Source of the DNA: Metaphire vulgaris
Taxonomy: Eukaryota > Annelida > Clitellata > Crassiclitellata > Megascolecidae
DNA: 64,000 nucleotides
Assembly (NCBI GenBank): GCA_018105865.1
Contig: CM030841.1
Location: 7,194,229-7,258,228, forward strand
Reading direction: 5' to 3'
Shown: piece by piece, positions 53,714 to 64,000 of the stretch
Position numbering within the stretch: the first letter of the stretch is position 1
Layout of the letters: each line of letters begins with the position of its first letter
The notes under the pieces: model-generated
Databases searched by the model: none
Seen by the model: the letters and a program-made list of their open reading frames with translations, nothing else
Told to the model about the DNA's origin: nothing
Translations under genes and position numbers: made by a program

Positions 53714-56700
53714 ATGCCTCCTTTGAAGATATTTTCGAAACAAGGGGAAGGCACAGAACATGGACAGATTGATGGAAATGAAAAGGAATACTCTGAAGGA
53801 GAGTCTTCATTGAGAAAGGCGTTTTTGCCGATGAATTTTATTATGAGACTTCTCGGAATATATTTCGTCAAAACAGATGGTGGACCGAAGAGAGAATATT
53901 ATTCTCGCATTTACAGCATCATCATGGTGATTATTTTCTGGATCAACGCCGTCAGAATATTCACAGTGTTGAAACCTCATGACACGTTCGAAACAGGACT
54001 TTTAGGAAAGGGTCCAATGCTAATTGGTCAGATGACGGTGGCTGTTGTAGTTACTTCTTGCTACAAACTCAATTCAAGCGGGAAATTAGAAGCGCTTTTT
54101 AAGAGCTTTGGCAAAGAGCTGAATTGTCGTCAGTTGAAGCAAATCAGAATTAAAGTGATAGTTTGGGCCACAGTTACATGGCTTTACATTATAATTAATG
54201 CCATTGGTATTACATATAGTGCATATTTTGTGGGGAACGAATATTTTAACATAATATGGATGTCGCCATTTGTTTCAATGATCCCCATCAGCGACAGCTT
54301 TCTTAGAAACATTTTGCAGGCATCGTTTCTTATTTTGCAACTGTACGCTACTTGTTTTCATTTCGTCCCTTTAATGTTGAACTTTCTGATCGCTTCTCTT
54401 TTTTGTGACGTGTTTAAGAAATGCACCAGAGATTTCTTTATTGACTTAAAAGAAGCAAAGAGCTCAAGAGCGAACACATTTGAAGCATTAAGACAGAAAC
54501 ATCAAATGTTATGCCAAATGGTTCGAGATATTGACAAATACATGTGCCTGATAAACGCTGCGTACTTCTTTGGGTATATTAGCTTCGTAATCTTAGATGT
54601 GTACGCATTTTTGACAAATTCAGAAAAGACCGCACTATCTTTTTTTCTATTCATGGATCTACTGTTTTCCTTCGGCTGCCTATCCGGAGTCTTTCTACTC
54701 GCCTATGGAGGAATCATCGTGAATAACTCGGTAAGCTGTACGTATGTAGTTTTATATTAAACGAGATTCAAGTACATGTAGACTGAACGATACCAGTGTT
54801 TTTAAATGCGATGTCAGTAATATAATAAAAGAAGGTATTCGTTGTCTAGATCAGGGTCTCCAAAGTAAGGCCCGCGAGCCTCTAATGTAGACGTCTGATT
54901 TGCAAATGGAAATTATTGGTGTGCAATACAGTGATATTTTGAACGACAAAATTAAGGAAGGAAATTTGATAGAATTCTATCGATGCCTTCCATGTGAGCA
55001 GTTTATTCACTTTAAAAAGTTTGCTTGTAAATTCATTTCTGCTTTCGGACTACATATTTGTGCGAAAAGACATGTTCTCATATGAAGCATTATCTGATGA
55101 ACCTTTAAAAGTTTTACTAATTATAGGGACGACACAATTTGAACCGCAGTTTTACGTAATTTTGTCAGAAATGCACCAATGTCATTAATTTCAGAGAATT
55201 TTCAGTCTTATCTTCATGAACATGCATCCTGTTCAGAGACAAAGAGGAAAGAGATTATTAAAATGGATTTTTGCATGTTTTTCATTTCTTGCCGTGGTCG
55301 GATTAAAGGCCTTGGCGGGCCTTACTTTGGAGACCCCAGGTCTAGTTTACACTGGCGGCACGTAGACAGTTGCTTTTTCTGTTATTTCTGCTTTCACAGC
55401 GCATACTGGCAGGCTAGCCAACAATTATGTGCATTATCAAATGAAGTTTCTGCTTCATTGTTTCCTTTTCGTTAATTCGAGGTGCAGGCAGAAAGTGATA
55501 TGATAACAGAATATAGGCTATATTCTATGCAAATATTCGTCGGTCATATCGCACCTCTGCATGATATTCGCATGTCTGAATGAAATTTAGTAATTCTTCC
55601 TCATTTGAGTATTCTACAATGCTATAAAATCATCTCACCTAATGATTATGCTAGTGACTAATATTCACTTGATTTTTTCAATTTAAGATTGCTGCCAAAT
55701 TCATCGTATTCTTTTCATACGCAGGCTCATAAAATGTTCGTGAAAATCCAGAATGTCCATTTAACCAATTTGAGCGCTGTAACGATTGGTCAGGTATGAA
55801 ATAGTTTTTTAATTCAAAGTTATAACATGTTTCTAGTAAATTCATTTAGCATGTTTATTTGCTCTTTTGAACAGGAAACCTGCGCCAATTACTCGAAGAC
55901 AAACGTTGCTACTGCCATTCATTTACATACAGAATCCTTGCTGTGATTAGCTATCCGATGTGTACTATTAATGAAGTCTGATCATAGATTAAAATAACTC
56001 ATTCAGAAACTCTGAAATTTTTTGAATTTTCTATTCAATCACATTAGCTATAGGAAAACGACCTAAAATTCATTCGTTGTCACAAACTCACAAATGGTGT
56101 CTCTGAGCACTATCATCCTTAATAAATACATTGAGTATAAACAGGAACGTAAAAAAGTAACAGTGATAGGGCCTAGTGATAACAGTGATAACCAGACCTT
56201 TTACGCATGGGGCCGAGAATTAAGGTGACCATTTGTCATCTTGGCTTTCGCTTAGCTAAATGCCCATGTTCTTTCAATTGTTACTTTATAAAGTGTAAGT
56301 GCATGTTTATTAATTTTTCGCAAGACCGTAGAATTATTAACAATATCGTTGTGTCAAAGAAATAGTGGTTTGTGTCTTTTGCAGATAATTGTGTTTTTGA
56401 ACCGCTTAAGCGGAGAGCCGATTGGATTCACGATTTTAAGAATCGTTGTCATCGATCGAAACACAATTTTAACGGTGAGTAATTACGATAAAAGCTCTAA
56501 AATCGCACGTAGAGGCTCAGTCAGATCTAATTGATTCCATTCAACCCAGTCCGTGTGTCGCAGTTAATTTCATAAAAAAACTGGTATGCGAGACCTTTGG
56601 TTCAATGTTAGACAGGAGGCAAAGCCAAGCTCGATTCCCGGGTCTGATTGGTAGCGTGTGCAAACGAAATGTATTTACAGTATTCATCTAGTTATTTGTC

Positions 56701-56980
56701 TATCTATATACCTAAGACTGTCAGCATCTCGTATCTTGCAGTTGGATATGCCAACTGTTAGCGTGACAATACTTCGTCGTATAGGACTTTTGACGATTTC
56801 ACTGCAAAGTACAATAAGCCACTTGTTTACTTGAGTACTTAACATGCAGCATCATATGCATATAACGTGTCGATTGTTGTGTAGATTTTAGGACTCTTGA
56901 TCACCTACTTCCTCCTGATCATCCAAATGGCTCCACCGGCAACTTCGCCCTTTAAAGGAGGCAACTACTCATTTACATAG
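53714..56980 (+). CDS. Gustatory receptor-like (GRL) seven-transmembrane chemoreceptor, gene D
   Basis: Four exons: 53714-54730 (339 codons), 55725-55793 (23), 56385-56474 (30) and 56885-56980 (31 plus stop), 423 residues, phase-0 introns. An upstream in-frame ATG at 53702 would add four residues (MIKT), but the aligned position in gene C is ATA, so the conserved start at 53714 is preferred. Hydrophobic segments are as in C; TM7 has ITYFLLIIQ. About 42 residue differences from C fall in exon 1, many in hydrophobic segments and loops; the block around residues 115-162 is nearly unchanged. Exons 2-4 differ from C by one residue (Arg for Gly in exon 3). Same expected role as C; a third near-copy should follow at about 64588. 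Confidence 0.87.
54852..55339 (+). mobile_element. hAT remnant in GRL D intron 1
   Basis: A 488-bp element with ends CAGGGTCTCCAAAGTAAGGC and GCCTTACTTTGGAGACCCCAG (inverted over ~20 bp), flanked by GTCTAGAT (54844-54851) and GTCTAGTT (55340-55347). 54900-55085 encodes a transposase C-terminal fragment (IEFYRCLP, FISAFG). Less decayed ends than in C. Confidence 0.8.
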
Positions 56981-57235
56981 TGACGAGACGTCATTTCTTG
57001 ACAAGGGAAGTTCATCTGTAACAGAACATAACTGAAACACTCATTGAGTAGAATTAGACGCAGATATATGAAATGCGAGACTACCGAGCAGCTTAATCAA
57101 TTATATAATTGATCATATTTTGTTAAATTAGTTTTTATAGACCTGCCTTAGCTTAAATTGTATAATAATCTCTATAGTGCACATGTCCATATTGTACAAG
57201 TCAGTATCGTGCACATGGCTTGACGAGTATAAGAT

Positions 57236-57241
57236 AATAAA
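57236..57241 (+). promoter_or_regulatory. Candidate polyadenylation signal of GRL D
   Basis: AATAAA at the same relative place as 46319 in unit 1. Confidence 0.4.
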
Positions 57242-57619
57242 ATGCTGAGAAATAATTTTAACTTTATCTCTTTTTAAAGATGTCGTGGTGTTTTAGATCA
57301 GAACATATAGTTGAACATTTATAATTGACCCCGTCACCCCATACTATCATATTCGACAAAGAAAGCGTCTCTCCGTTATTTGGTTATTTTTAATAAACTG
57401 AAGTGCACCAGAATGAGAACTATCACTGTGTGGCAGTACTTAATGGAACGAGACCTAACTTATCTACTAGCTAAATTACTCTAAGTATCAGCTCGATCCA
57501 TTATCAAACCACCAAACATCCGAACTAAATGCGAGTAAACGATGATCGCTCTACAGGCATTTTTGATCAAATTTACTGGTTAGTCATTGACAGAAAAGCA
57601 GTGAATTCAATTTATAACC

Positions 57620-57835
57620 CTTGGAGCTCAAAGGGGCCCATTTGGCCGCCGAGAGGGGCAGGGGCAAATACACTGGGCGGGCGTCCTGTAGAGGCTGGGG
57701 CCGGTGAGGTATTAACATCTTGAAAAAGACTAGCAAGAAAAGGTCATCATCAGTTTTTCACACTTGTTAGGGGCCCGTGACTTCCCTTCTGCACAAAGGC
57801 CCGGAATTTCTCTCGACGGGCCTGCGCACAGACAC
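57620..57835. mobile_element. MITE-like element, copy a (unit 2)
   Basis: Unit 2 counterpart of 46705-46915, essentially identical. Confidence 0.5.
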
Positions 57836-58159
57836 TCACACTCGCAAACAAATACACACTGACACAGTAGGCCTATGTTTAAAAATAAAAGATCGAGATG
57901 ATGACTGAAGATTGTAGATGATAGTTTTCTGCAATTAAATTTTATTTAAATGCGTCCTAGTACGCGATGGCAAATGCATCTTTCACACTTCTATGAATGC
58001 TTACAGGTTTGTATAAGATTCTTATCTAATGTTCTATATATCGACTTCTTAAATCTGCCATTCCTGATGCATATTCTTCAAATGTTCTCTTGGTCTCGTA
58101 GTTACTAAAAATAGCTGTATAAAATCGATCGATGCTATTTAGTTAATTAGTTAATATGC

Positions 58160-58800
58160 CAACTTACATAGCGCTATACTGTAGTCATAGCATGCCAAGA
58201 TCAAGAGCATTTTAGACGTTGCACGTTGAACGAGATGCTAAAAGTGTGTCTTTAGTCTCTTTGCAAACAATTCAAGATTAGTCGCATTGGTCACACTGTC
58301 CAGAGGATGGGATTCCACGGGTAAAAGACCTCTCCCAAATTTCACTCTCTTAGACAGGATTCACCAATTGACCCGATTACAAGGACAAAACTGCCAGCGA
58401 CGATCAGTGAGAGGGGCCTATAGACAAGTTTTGCTAGGTAGACTGGACAGGCAGGATCGTTAATGGGGACATAATGCAGGCCAGTATCTCTTGTAGATGA
58501 TGCGTTCTGGGATACGCATCCAATGCTGTTTGTCCTGAGTAAAGAGGTGACATGTCCACCCCATCTACCGCCTTCAGACCACAGGACAATGTGAATACTG
58601 TCGATAACGAACGGTGCACGGATGAGAAAGTACTTCCGTTGCACGCATCGCCGATAGTGGTCACAAACGCTCTGCAAGAACTGATGAAAACATCTAGGCC
58701 GTCTTTGATGGTACTACGAGAGCACAGGTGGAACTCGAAGCCAGCGAAACTCGTAAAGAAGTGGTGTCGCATGATCAGATCTTCTAGCTCGATAGACTAG
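58160..58800 (-). mobile_element. CR1/L2-like LINE 3' part, unit 2 copy
   Basis: Counterpart of 47240-47890. One-base length differences in G, A and C runs change which frames stay open, so the two copies show different apparent ORFs although the DNA is almost the same. Confidence 0.6.
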
Positions 58801-59394
58801 ACGTCCTGCTGTCCTGAGCACAGACTGAAGTCTAGCGCAGACAAGAGTAAACTACAGTGATACTGTAGGAGTGGCATGACCAGAGATACCACTAAGGATT
58901 TTAGAAGAGAAAGTCGAATCGAGTTTTGAATATTTCCAATCGCCCGGACTCCAAAACAGATCGCCCGGCCCCGGGCATTTGTCGTTCCCCATCTCGACGG
59001 GCCTGTCTAGAACAACGTAGCTGACCCTCATCGGCATGGGGTTGGCCTTTCACATATTGTTTTGTGCGATCGACGCAAGAAATATTTACCTCATTCTTTT
59101 CTTATTAATATTACTGACATCAAAATTTAAGTTAAACTGTCAGAGTGTAGCGCTATAATTCTGTATACCTTCTTCTGTCAAAAGACTGACTTGTTTCCGG
59201 TTTTGTAGACAGACTGTTAGTCAGGAGCTGACAATTTTATACAATGCATTTTATCGACATCAATCTCATCTTGTCAGAAATCGAAAATCTAGTAAAACGA
59301 ACCTCGTCAGCGTATATCCAATATGTAACAAAATCTCTAAGTCTTTTCAACAAAATTAGCGGCGAATCGACAATAACCAATTGTGACGACTGGG

Positions 59395-61250
59395 ACTCAA
59401 GGCCGCCGAGAGGGGTCAGGGGACAAGTGCACAGGGGCCCGGAGGTCTGGAGGGGGCCCTGGCCGATGATGAATATGTATAATTAACAATAATACCAATA
59501 GGAACACTAAAGAAAGTTTACGATGCTAAGTTGTGGAGAGAGGCCCGGCGGGGAAGAGGGGCCCGCAGTGTTGTATCAGTTAACTGTAACTGTAACTGAG
59601 ATATCAGTTAACTGAAAAATAACAAATCAGTTAACTGTAACTGTAACTGTAACTATAACTGAAAATCCCAATAACTGTAACTGTAACCGAAAAGTAAATA
59701 ACTGAAATAGTTAAAATAACTGAATAATGACAAACTTAAGAAGTCAAACACCACACAAAAAGATCTTCGATTGAACACGTTGAAACTCTCGATATCTTCC
59801 GAAATTATTTATGTCATGTTTAATGTTTATGGACCAAATAATCTGCTTGCCATTTTTAATTGTACTGATAATTATGTTAATGTAAATATATCTGACTTTG
59901 GTGGGTGGTCTCGGGAAATCTTTGTATAGCCGGTTATTGTCTTCTCGGCTCTAAACTTTGTAGTGGGGGCCAACTGCAGGCATCTATCTAATGCAAGGGT
60001 CGAGCTCCTCCCCGATTTGAGAGGTTAGAGTAGGGTAGTGAGGGGAAAACATTGGGGTTGTGTCCCCACTTTTTCTAGGTGTACTATGACTGAATAAACA
60101 GCCCGTCAAATAGACCAAGCCGGCGTAAAAAGAGTTTTGCTCCACTCCCCTCAATACCTCCGCTCTCAGTGACTTTTAAACTTTAATTACTGTAGCCTAC
60201 TTTGTCCACAAGGTCAATCAATGGTCAGTTTGACCTCGTTAACTGCCACCGATAAACAAAAAAAAACACTGGGATTTTAAAGAAAGTGATTTTCTTAATT
60301 TAAAGGTTTGGTTATACTTTTTCATTTGATTTCTTTATATAGAGATAGGCCTTATTACTTTTTAACATTTGTTGATGTAGATCTTAATATCTTGACATAA
60401 AATCGATATTTTAGATTTTAATAGGGAGGAATTGTACATTTGCACAAAATGAAAATTTTGCCTTATAAAGTTTATATGACCCGGAATTAGATACCATGAA
60501 ACTCGAATATATATAAGTTTTTATCACAGTATTGAGCTTCGATATAGCGAAATTCTACAGTTGATTTTGTTTTACAGCATTACCTTTTTTTTTTTTAAAT
60601 TTTGTGATTCAAATTGAAATTGTTTTTGGTTTTTCCTTTCTGCGTTTTTTCTGTTTTACAGAGGTAAGATATTAAAATCCTTGATCCTTGTAATTGGAGG
60701 TCAGTCCTTTGGTCCTTGCGCTTGGGAACAGGACCTCGTCCTTATCCTTTTCCTTGGGGTCGTTCCTCGTCCTTAGGGTCAACCTTGTTAGCATCACTGA
60801 TGTTTTGATGGACATGCATTTGATATATGCACATATAAGTAGATTTTTCAATCAATTAGAGTGAATAGAGTTTTAAGAAAAAGCATCAAAATTTCATTAA
60901 TGTGTTCGGTGGCGATTAACTGAAAATAACTGAAAAATAATTAACTGTAACTGAAACTGTAACTGAAAAATGACAATAACTTTAACTGTAACTATAACTG
61001 GAAAATAATTTCAATATCTTTAACTGTAACTGAAAAATAATCAATAAGTTGCAATAACTGATACAACACTGGGGACTGGGACCTGTGGACAGCAGAAGAA
61101 AACAGCGTGAAAAGAGTGACAAGTTGGAACCACCCCGGTGAAATTAATGACGAGCAAAAAGAGGTCGTCAGCAAATTTTAAGACTTCCTAGGGGCCCGCC
61201 GGTCATTTCTGCACAGGGGCCCGGAATTTGTCTCGTCGGGCCTTCTGGGA
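59395..61250. mobile_element. MITE-like element, copy b, split by a hAT insertion (unit 2)
   Basis: Counterpart of 48480-50345, with the same nested hAT element at the same site. Confidence 0.5.
59576..61071. mobile_element. Non-autonomous hAT-like element with TAACTG subterminal arrays (unit 2)
   Basis: A 1496-bp copy of the 48664-50170 element at the homologous site, same 17-bp inverted ends. It contains a few clustered replacements (near 59965-59995 and 60665-60680) besides homopolymer differences. Confidence 0.75.
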
Positions 61251-61684
61251 CTAGTGACTGTAGATTTCGTCAGCAGCGTTTGTTACGTAAAGAAAAACGC
61301 AATCTACTACAACATTACGAAACTGAATACTGATCAAATCAAGTCATAATTACTTCAGCTACTAGCATTACCGTTTGGTTTAACTAATAGATTGACATGT
61401 TCTGCCCGGAAAGCGGACAAAATTAGTTTTCTTAGCGCAAGTTCGCAATAAACATTTGTATAGCGCTATTTGGCTAGGAAAATAGAACAAAATGTTATCT
61501 CCGGCACTTATAATTTAGTTCAATTTACTAAGCTGAAGTTTTAAACTATATGAAATTTTTTAATGTCATGTGACCACTATTCGTATTCGTTTTGACCACC
61601 ACTATTCGAACGAATACGAATAGACTATTCGTCACACTATTCGGCTCCGAAGCAAATACGAAGCGAATATTCGGTGCAGCCCTA

Positions 61685-61750
<66 letters not shown>
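61685..61750. repeat. (TTA)n microsatellite, unit 2
   Basis: Counterpart of 50785-50855, different repeat number. Confidence 0.95.
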
Positions 61751-61752
<2 letters not shown>

Positions 61753-62034
61753 AAGTCAAAGTCAAAGTCAAAGTCCTTCCCCGAGCCTCACGGGCTCATA
61801 AGGCGGCACTGATCTCCGTTTCTTAGCCCTCAGCCAGGCGTGCAATGTCACGGATACGGGACTAGTGTATCGCATAGCGTACCTGTTTGACTTATCGCAG
61901 AGATTTTTACTACTGCTCCTCATTTTACCACCGCGAAAAAGGCTGAGTCGACCTTTAGGGCTCCTGCGGGACTCGAACCCGCGACCTCCTGCTCCATCGT
62001 CCAACGTTGTTACCACTCTGCTAACTTCCCGCCC
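61751..62034 (-). mobile_element. tRNA-derived SINE, copy 4 (unit 2)
   Basis: Counterpart of 50856-51141; A and B boxes identical. Confidence 0.8.
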
Positions 62035-62039
62035 ATTAC

Positions 62040-62087
<48 letters not shown>
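62040..62087. repeat. (TTA)n microsatellite, unit 2
   Basis: Counterpart of 51143-51209, shorter. Confidence 0.95.
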
Positions 62088-62510
62088 CTACGACAATTTA
62101 TATAGCGCAGTAACATAACTGGAGCTAAAGTCAAGAGCGCTTTACAAAGGAGTCACTTATAGGATATGTTAAATAAGTGTGTCTTTAGGAGCTTCTCAAA
62201 ACAGCCAACGGAATTTGCATTAATCACATCGCTCGGCAGCGACTTCCCACAGGGCTGGATTTTCCCGCGTGACTGATCTTTCGCCGAACACGGCAGTCTT
62301 TGAAGGCGGAGGGACGATCAACAATGTCCGACTACTGGATCGAAGTTCCGCCCGTCTGTCATCCGTCGTCGCCCTGCATACGAGTGCTGATATGTAATCA
62401 GGACAGGTGGTGTCGTTCAGGGCCCGATATGTAATCAGGCGTCGCTTGTAGGTGAAGCGTTCTCGAATCCCAAGCCAGTGAAGCTTGTTTCTAAGCAACG
62501 TTGTCACGTG
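62087..62510 (-). mobile_element. CR1/L2-like LINE 3' end, unit 2 copy
   Basis: Counterpart of 51210-51640; a 95-codon minus frame (62507-62220) shows HWLGIRERFTYKRRLITY and VPPPSKTAVFGE. Confidence 0.75.
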
Positions 62511-62905
62511 ATCGTTTCAGCGGGCTCCATAGATCAGGCGAGAAAATGCATTGAGCACCGGCGTGAAAGGAGAAGATCATAGGCTATAGAAGATTTGTGC
62601 ACAAGACGACACATGACACAAATAACCAGCAACAACGGAAACCAATGATCTATCTATACTCGAAGAGATCGTCAGAGAGCTGAAAAAGGTTGAGAGTAAA
62701 AATGCAGTCGATTCAGAAAACTTAACAACAGAGATACTACTTTTAACAGAAGACATTGAGATCAGAAAATCAACAGAAATCACACATATATATGCTATGA
62801 CAAATGAGTCCCCGACAGAAGAACTGTGCGGATCGAGTTTCATGGCCAGGTCGGAAAAATCGTGCGCTGTAGAATGCAAGAAACATTGAATAGAAAGCAT
62901 AGTAA

Positions 62906-64000
62906 ACCATATGACAAATCCAATCTTGTAAGTACTTCTGATGAGAACACGGAGTCAAATAGGCCTAAAAGATAATTTAAATAAAGAACAGTAAGGGTTA
63001 AAAGATGATAGTGGATAGTGTGTGTAGGAACGCTATATCTATACTGATTATGCTGAGCGAGAGATGCATAGAAAGACAAACGATCTATACTGCGATCCGG
63101 GACGTCTGGCATGAGATCCGCAAGTCTGACATGAGATCCGGAATGTCTGGCATCAGATCCGGAATGTACTTTTTATTCGTTATGGTCTTTTATTGTTTAC
63201 TTTACAATATTGGCATAATAAGAAGAACTGCAAAGATTAGCAGACAAATTCAGAGAAGCAGGCGGTAGAAAAGAACTGAAATTTGACACAAAAAGACATT
63301 TGCAATAGTAATTGCAAAGCACTAAAAGTGTCTAAGTGCAAGATAGACCTACTTATAAACGGAAGATAAATAAAACAAATAGCATAATAATACTTGAGAA
63401 CCATTATTAAAAGCGATGGTAGAAGTGCCAATGATGATAAAGTAAGAAACGGCATCGAAAAATCGGAATAGAAACGAAGGTAGAAATATGACGACAAGCA
63501 AATAATCTCCAAGAAACTCGACAGAGATCATATTTTTCAAATTGTCAAAAATGTTGCTGCGTTACTGACATCTGCAAATACGCAGCCACTTGGATTTCGC
63601 TACTTCTTAATTTTCTATAGATAGCCTACGCCAACAATTTTGTCCATTAGGCCTAATCTCTACGCAATTAGGCCTATTGGATAAAGAAACTCGATGGCTG
63701 GGCCAAGAGAGTTGTTGATTTAGACCTAAATGAGCGAAACGTTTGACAAAGTAAAAGCGGTCTAATGGTTGTAATGTAACACAATCTTAGCAACATAGAT
63801 AGCAACATTAATTGATGTTCACATGCGACGTAACAGCAGGTAGGTTTTGGATGACAGAACTAATTGCCATTGACAAGAAATTGCAAAGGCCACAAGATTA
63901 TGACAAATTATGAAGTGATGTTTTAAAGGCTACCGCAAAAATGTCTTGAATTCAAACATTATTTTGAATCAACGATTGCAATTTTCTTGAAGCAATTAGA
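62906..64000. repeat. Tandem segmental duplication, unit 3 (cut by window edge)
   Basis: The first ~1.1 kb of a third unit, nearly identical to 52032-53126. It contains no gene within the window. The homologous GRL exon 1 should begin about 590 bp beyond the right edge. Confidence 0.9.

Larger units (their letters stand above)
52032..62905. repeat. Tandem segmental duplication, unit 2 (carries GRL D)
   Basis: The 10,874-bp unit between successive ACCATATGAC anchors. Its last ~8 kb matches unit 1 almost base for base, apart from microsatellite length and homopolymer indels. Its first ~1.1 kb matches unit 3 with hardly any difference (for example one substitution at 52393/63267), while matching unit 1 less well. 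Confidence 0.9.

Overview
The window is nuclear DNA of an invertebrate animal. It has spliced genes with GT/AG introns, TATA-like promoters, many microsatellites, and dense non-LTR (LINE), SINE, hAT, Harbinger-like and Helitron-like repeats. The protein families present (a multi-TSP1-repeat extracellular protein and insect-Gr-like seven-transmembrane receptors outside an insect-type gene layout) fit a probably marine, non-insect bilaterian. The sequence alone does not fix the phylum. Nothing here looks bacterial or viral.

Region 1 (1-7,100, minus strand) holds the middle or 3' part of one large gene encoding a secreted or surface thrombospondin type-1 repeat (TSR) protein. Read 5' to 3' it has an acidic/Pro-rich stalk exon (7029-6562), a Tyr/Pro-repeat exon with a TSR interrupted by a Gly/Tyr-rich insert (5113-4292), and then five one-TSR exons of 174 or 177 nt, all in symmetric phase 1-1 (3788-3612, 3153-2980, 2051-1878, 896-723, 491-318). 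The gene continues off the left edge, and its start was not found.

Region 2 (7,100-22,500) is gene-poor and repeat-rich: LINE fragments, several hAT-type MITEs with 8-bp target duplications, a Harbinger-like MITE, a tRNA-derived SINE and a Helitron-like element. Two intact-looking small exons (16550, 18225) and a damaged third (20496) are remains of a gustatory-receptor-like (GRL) gene whose large first exon is not visible.

Region 3 (22,500-57,300, plus strand) is a tandem array of four complete GRL genes (called A-D here) at 22814, 31802, 42840 and 53714, plus a relic last exon at 28562. All share one architecture: a ~1-kb first exon encoding about six membrane segments, a 69-nt exon, a 90-nt exon, and a last exon starting with the seventh membrane segment. 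That exon carries the TY-hydrophobic-Q motif typical of the insect Gr/Or superfamily, and all introns are phase 0.

Region 4 (41,186-64,000) is a tandem segmental duplication with a period near 10.87 kb. Two full units carry GRL C and GRL D, and the window ends about 1.1 kb into a third unit that should carry another GRL first exon near position 64588. The 3' parts of the units are almost identical, but the upstream region and exon 1 of C and D are clearly diverged, which points to a mosaic history (recent duplication of a shifted unit and/or gene conversion). Many differences between units are homopolymer-length changes, so an assembly contribution must be considered.

No gene in the window acts in an obvious shared pathway with the TSR gene. 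The functional theme is expansion of a chemoreceptor family by tandem duplication in repeat-rich DNA.
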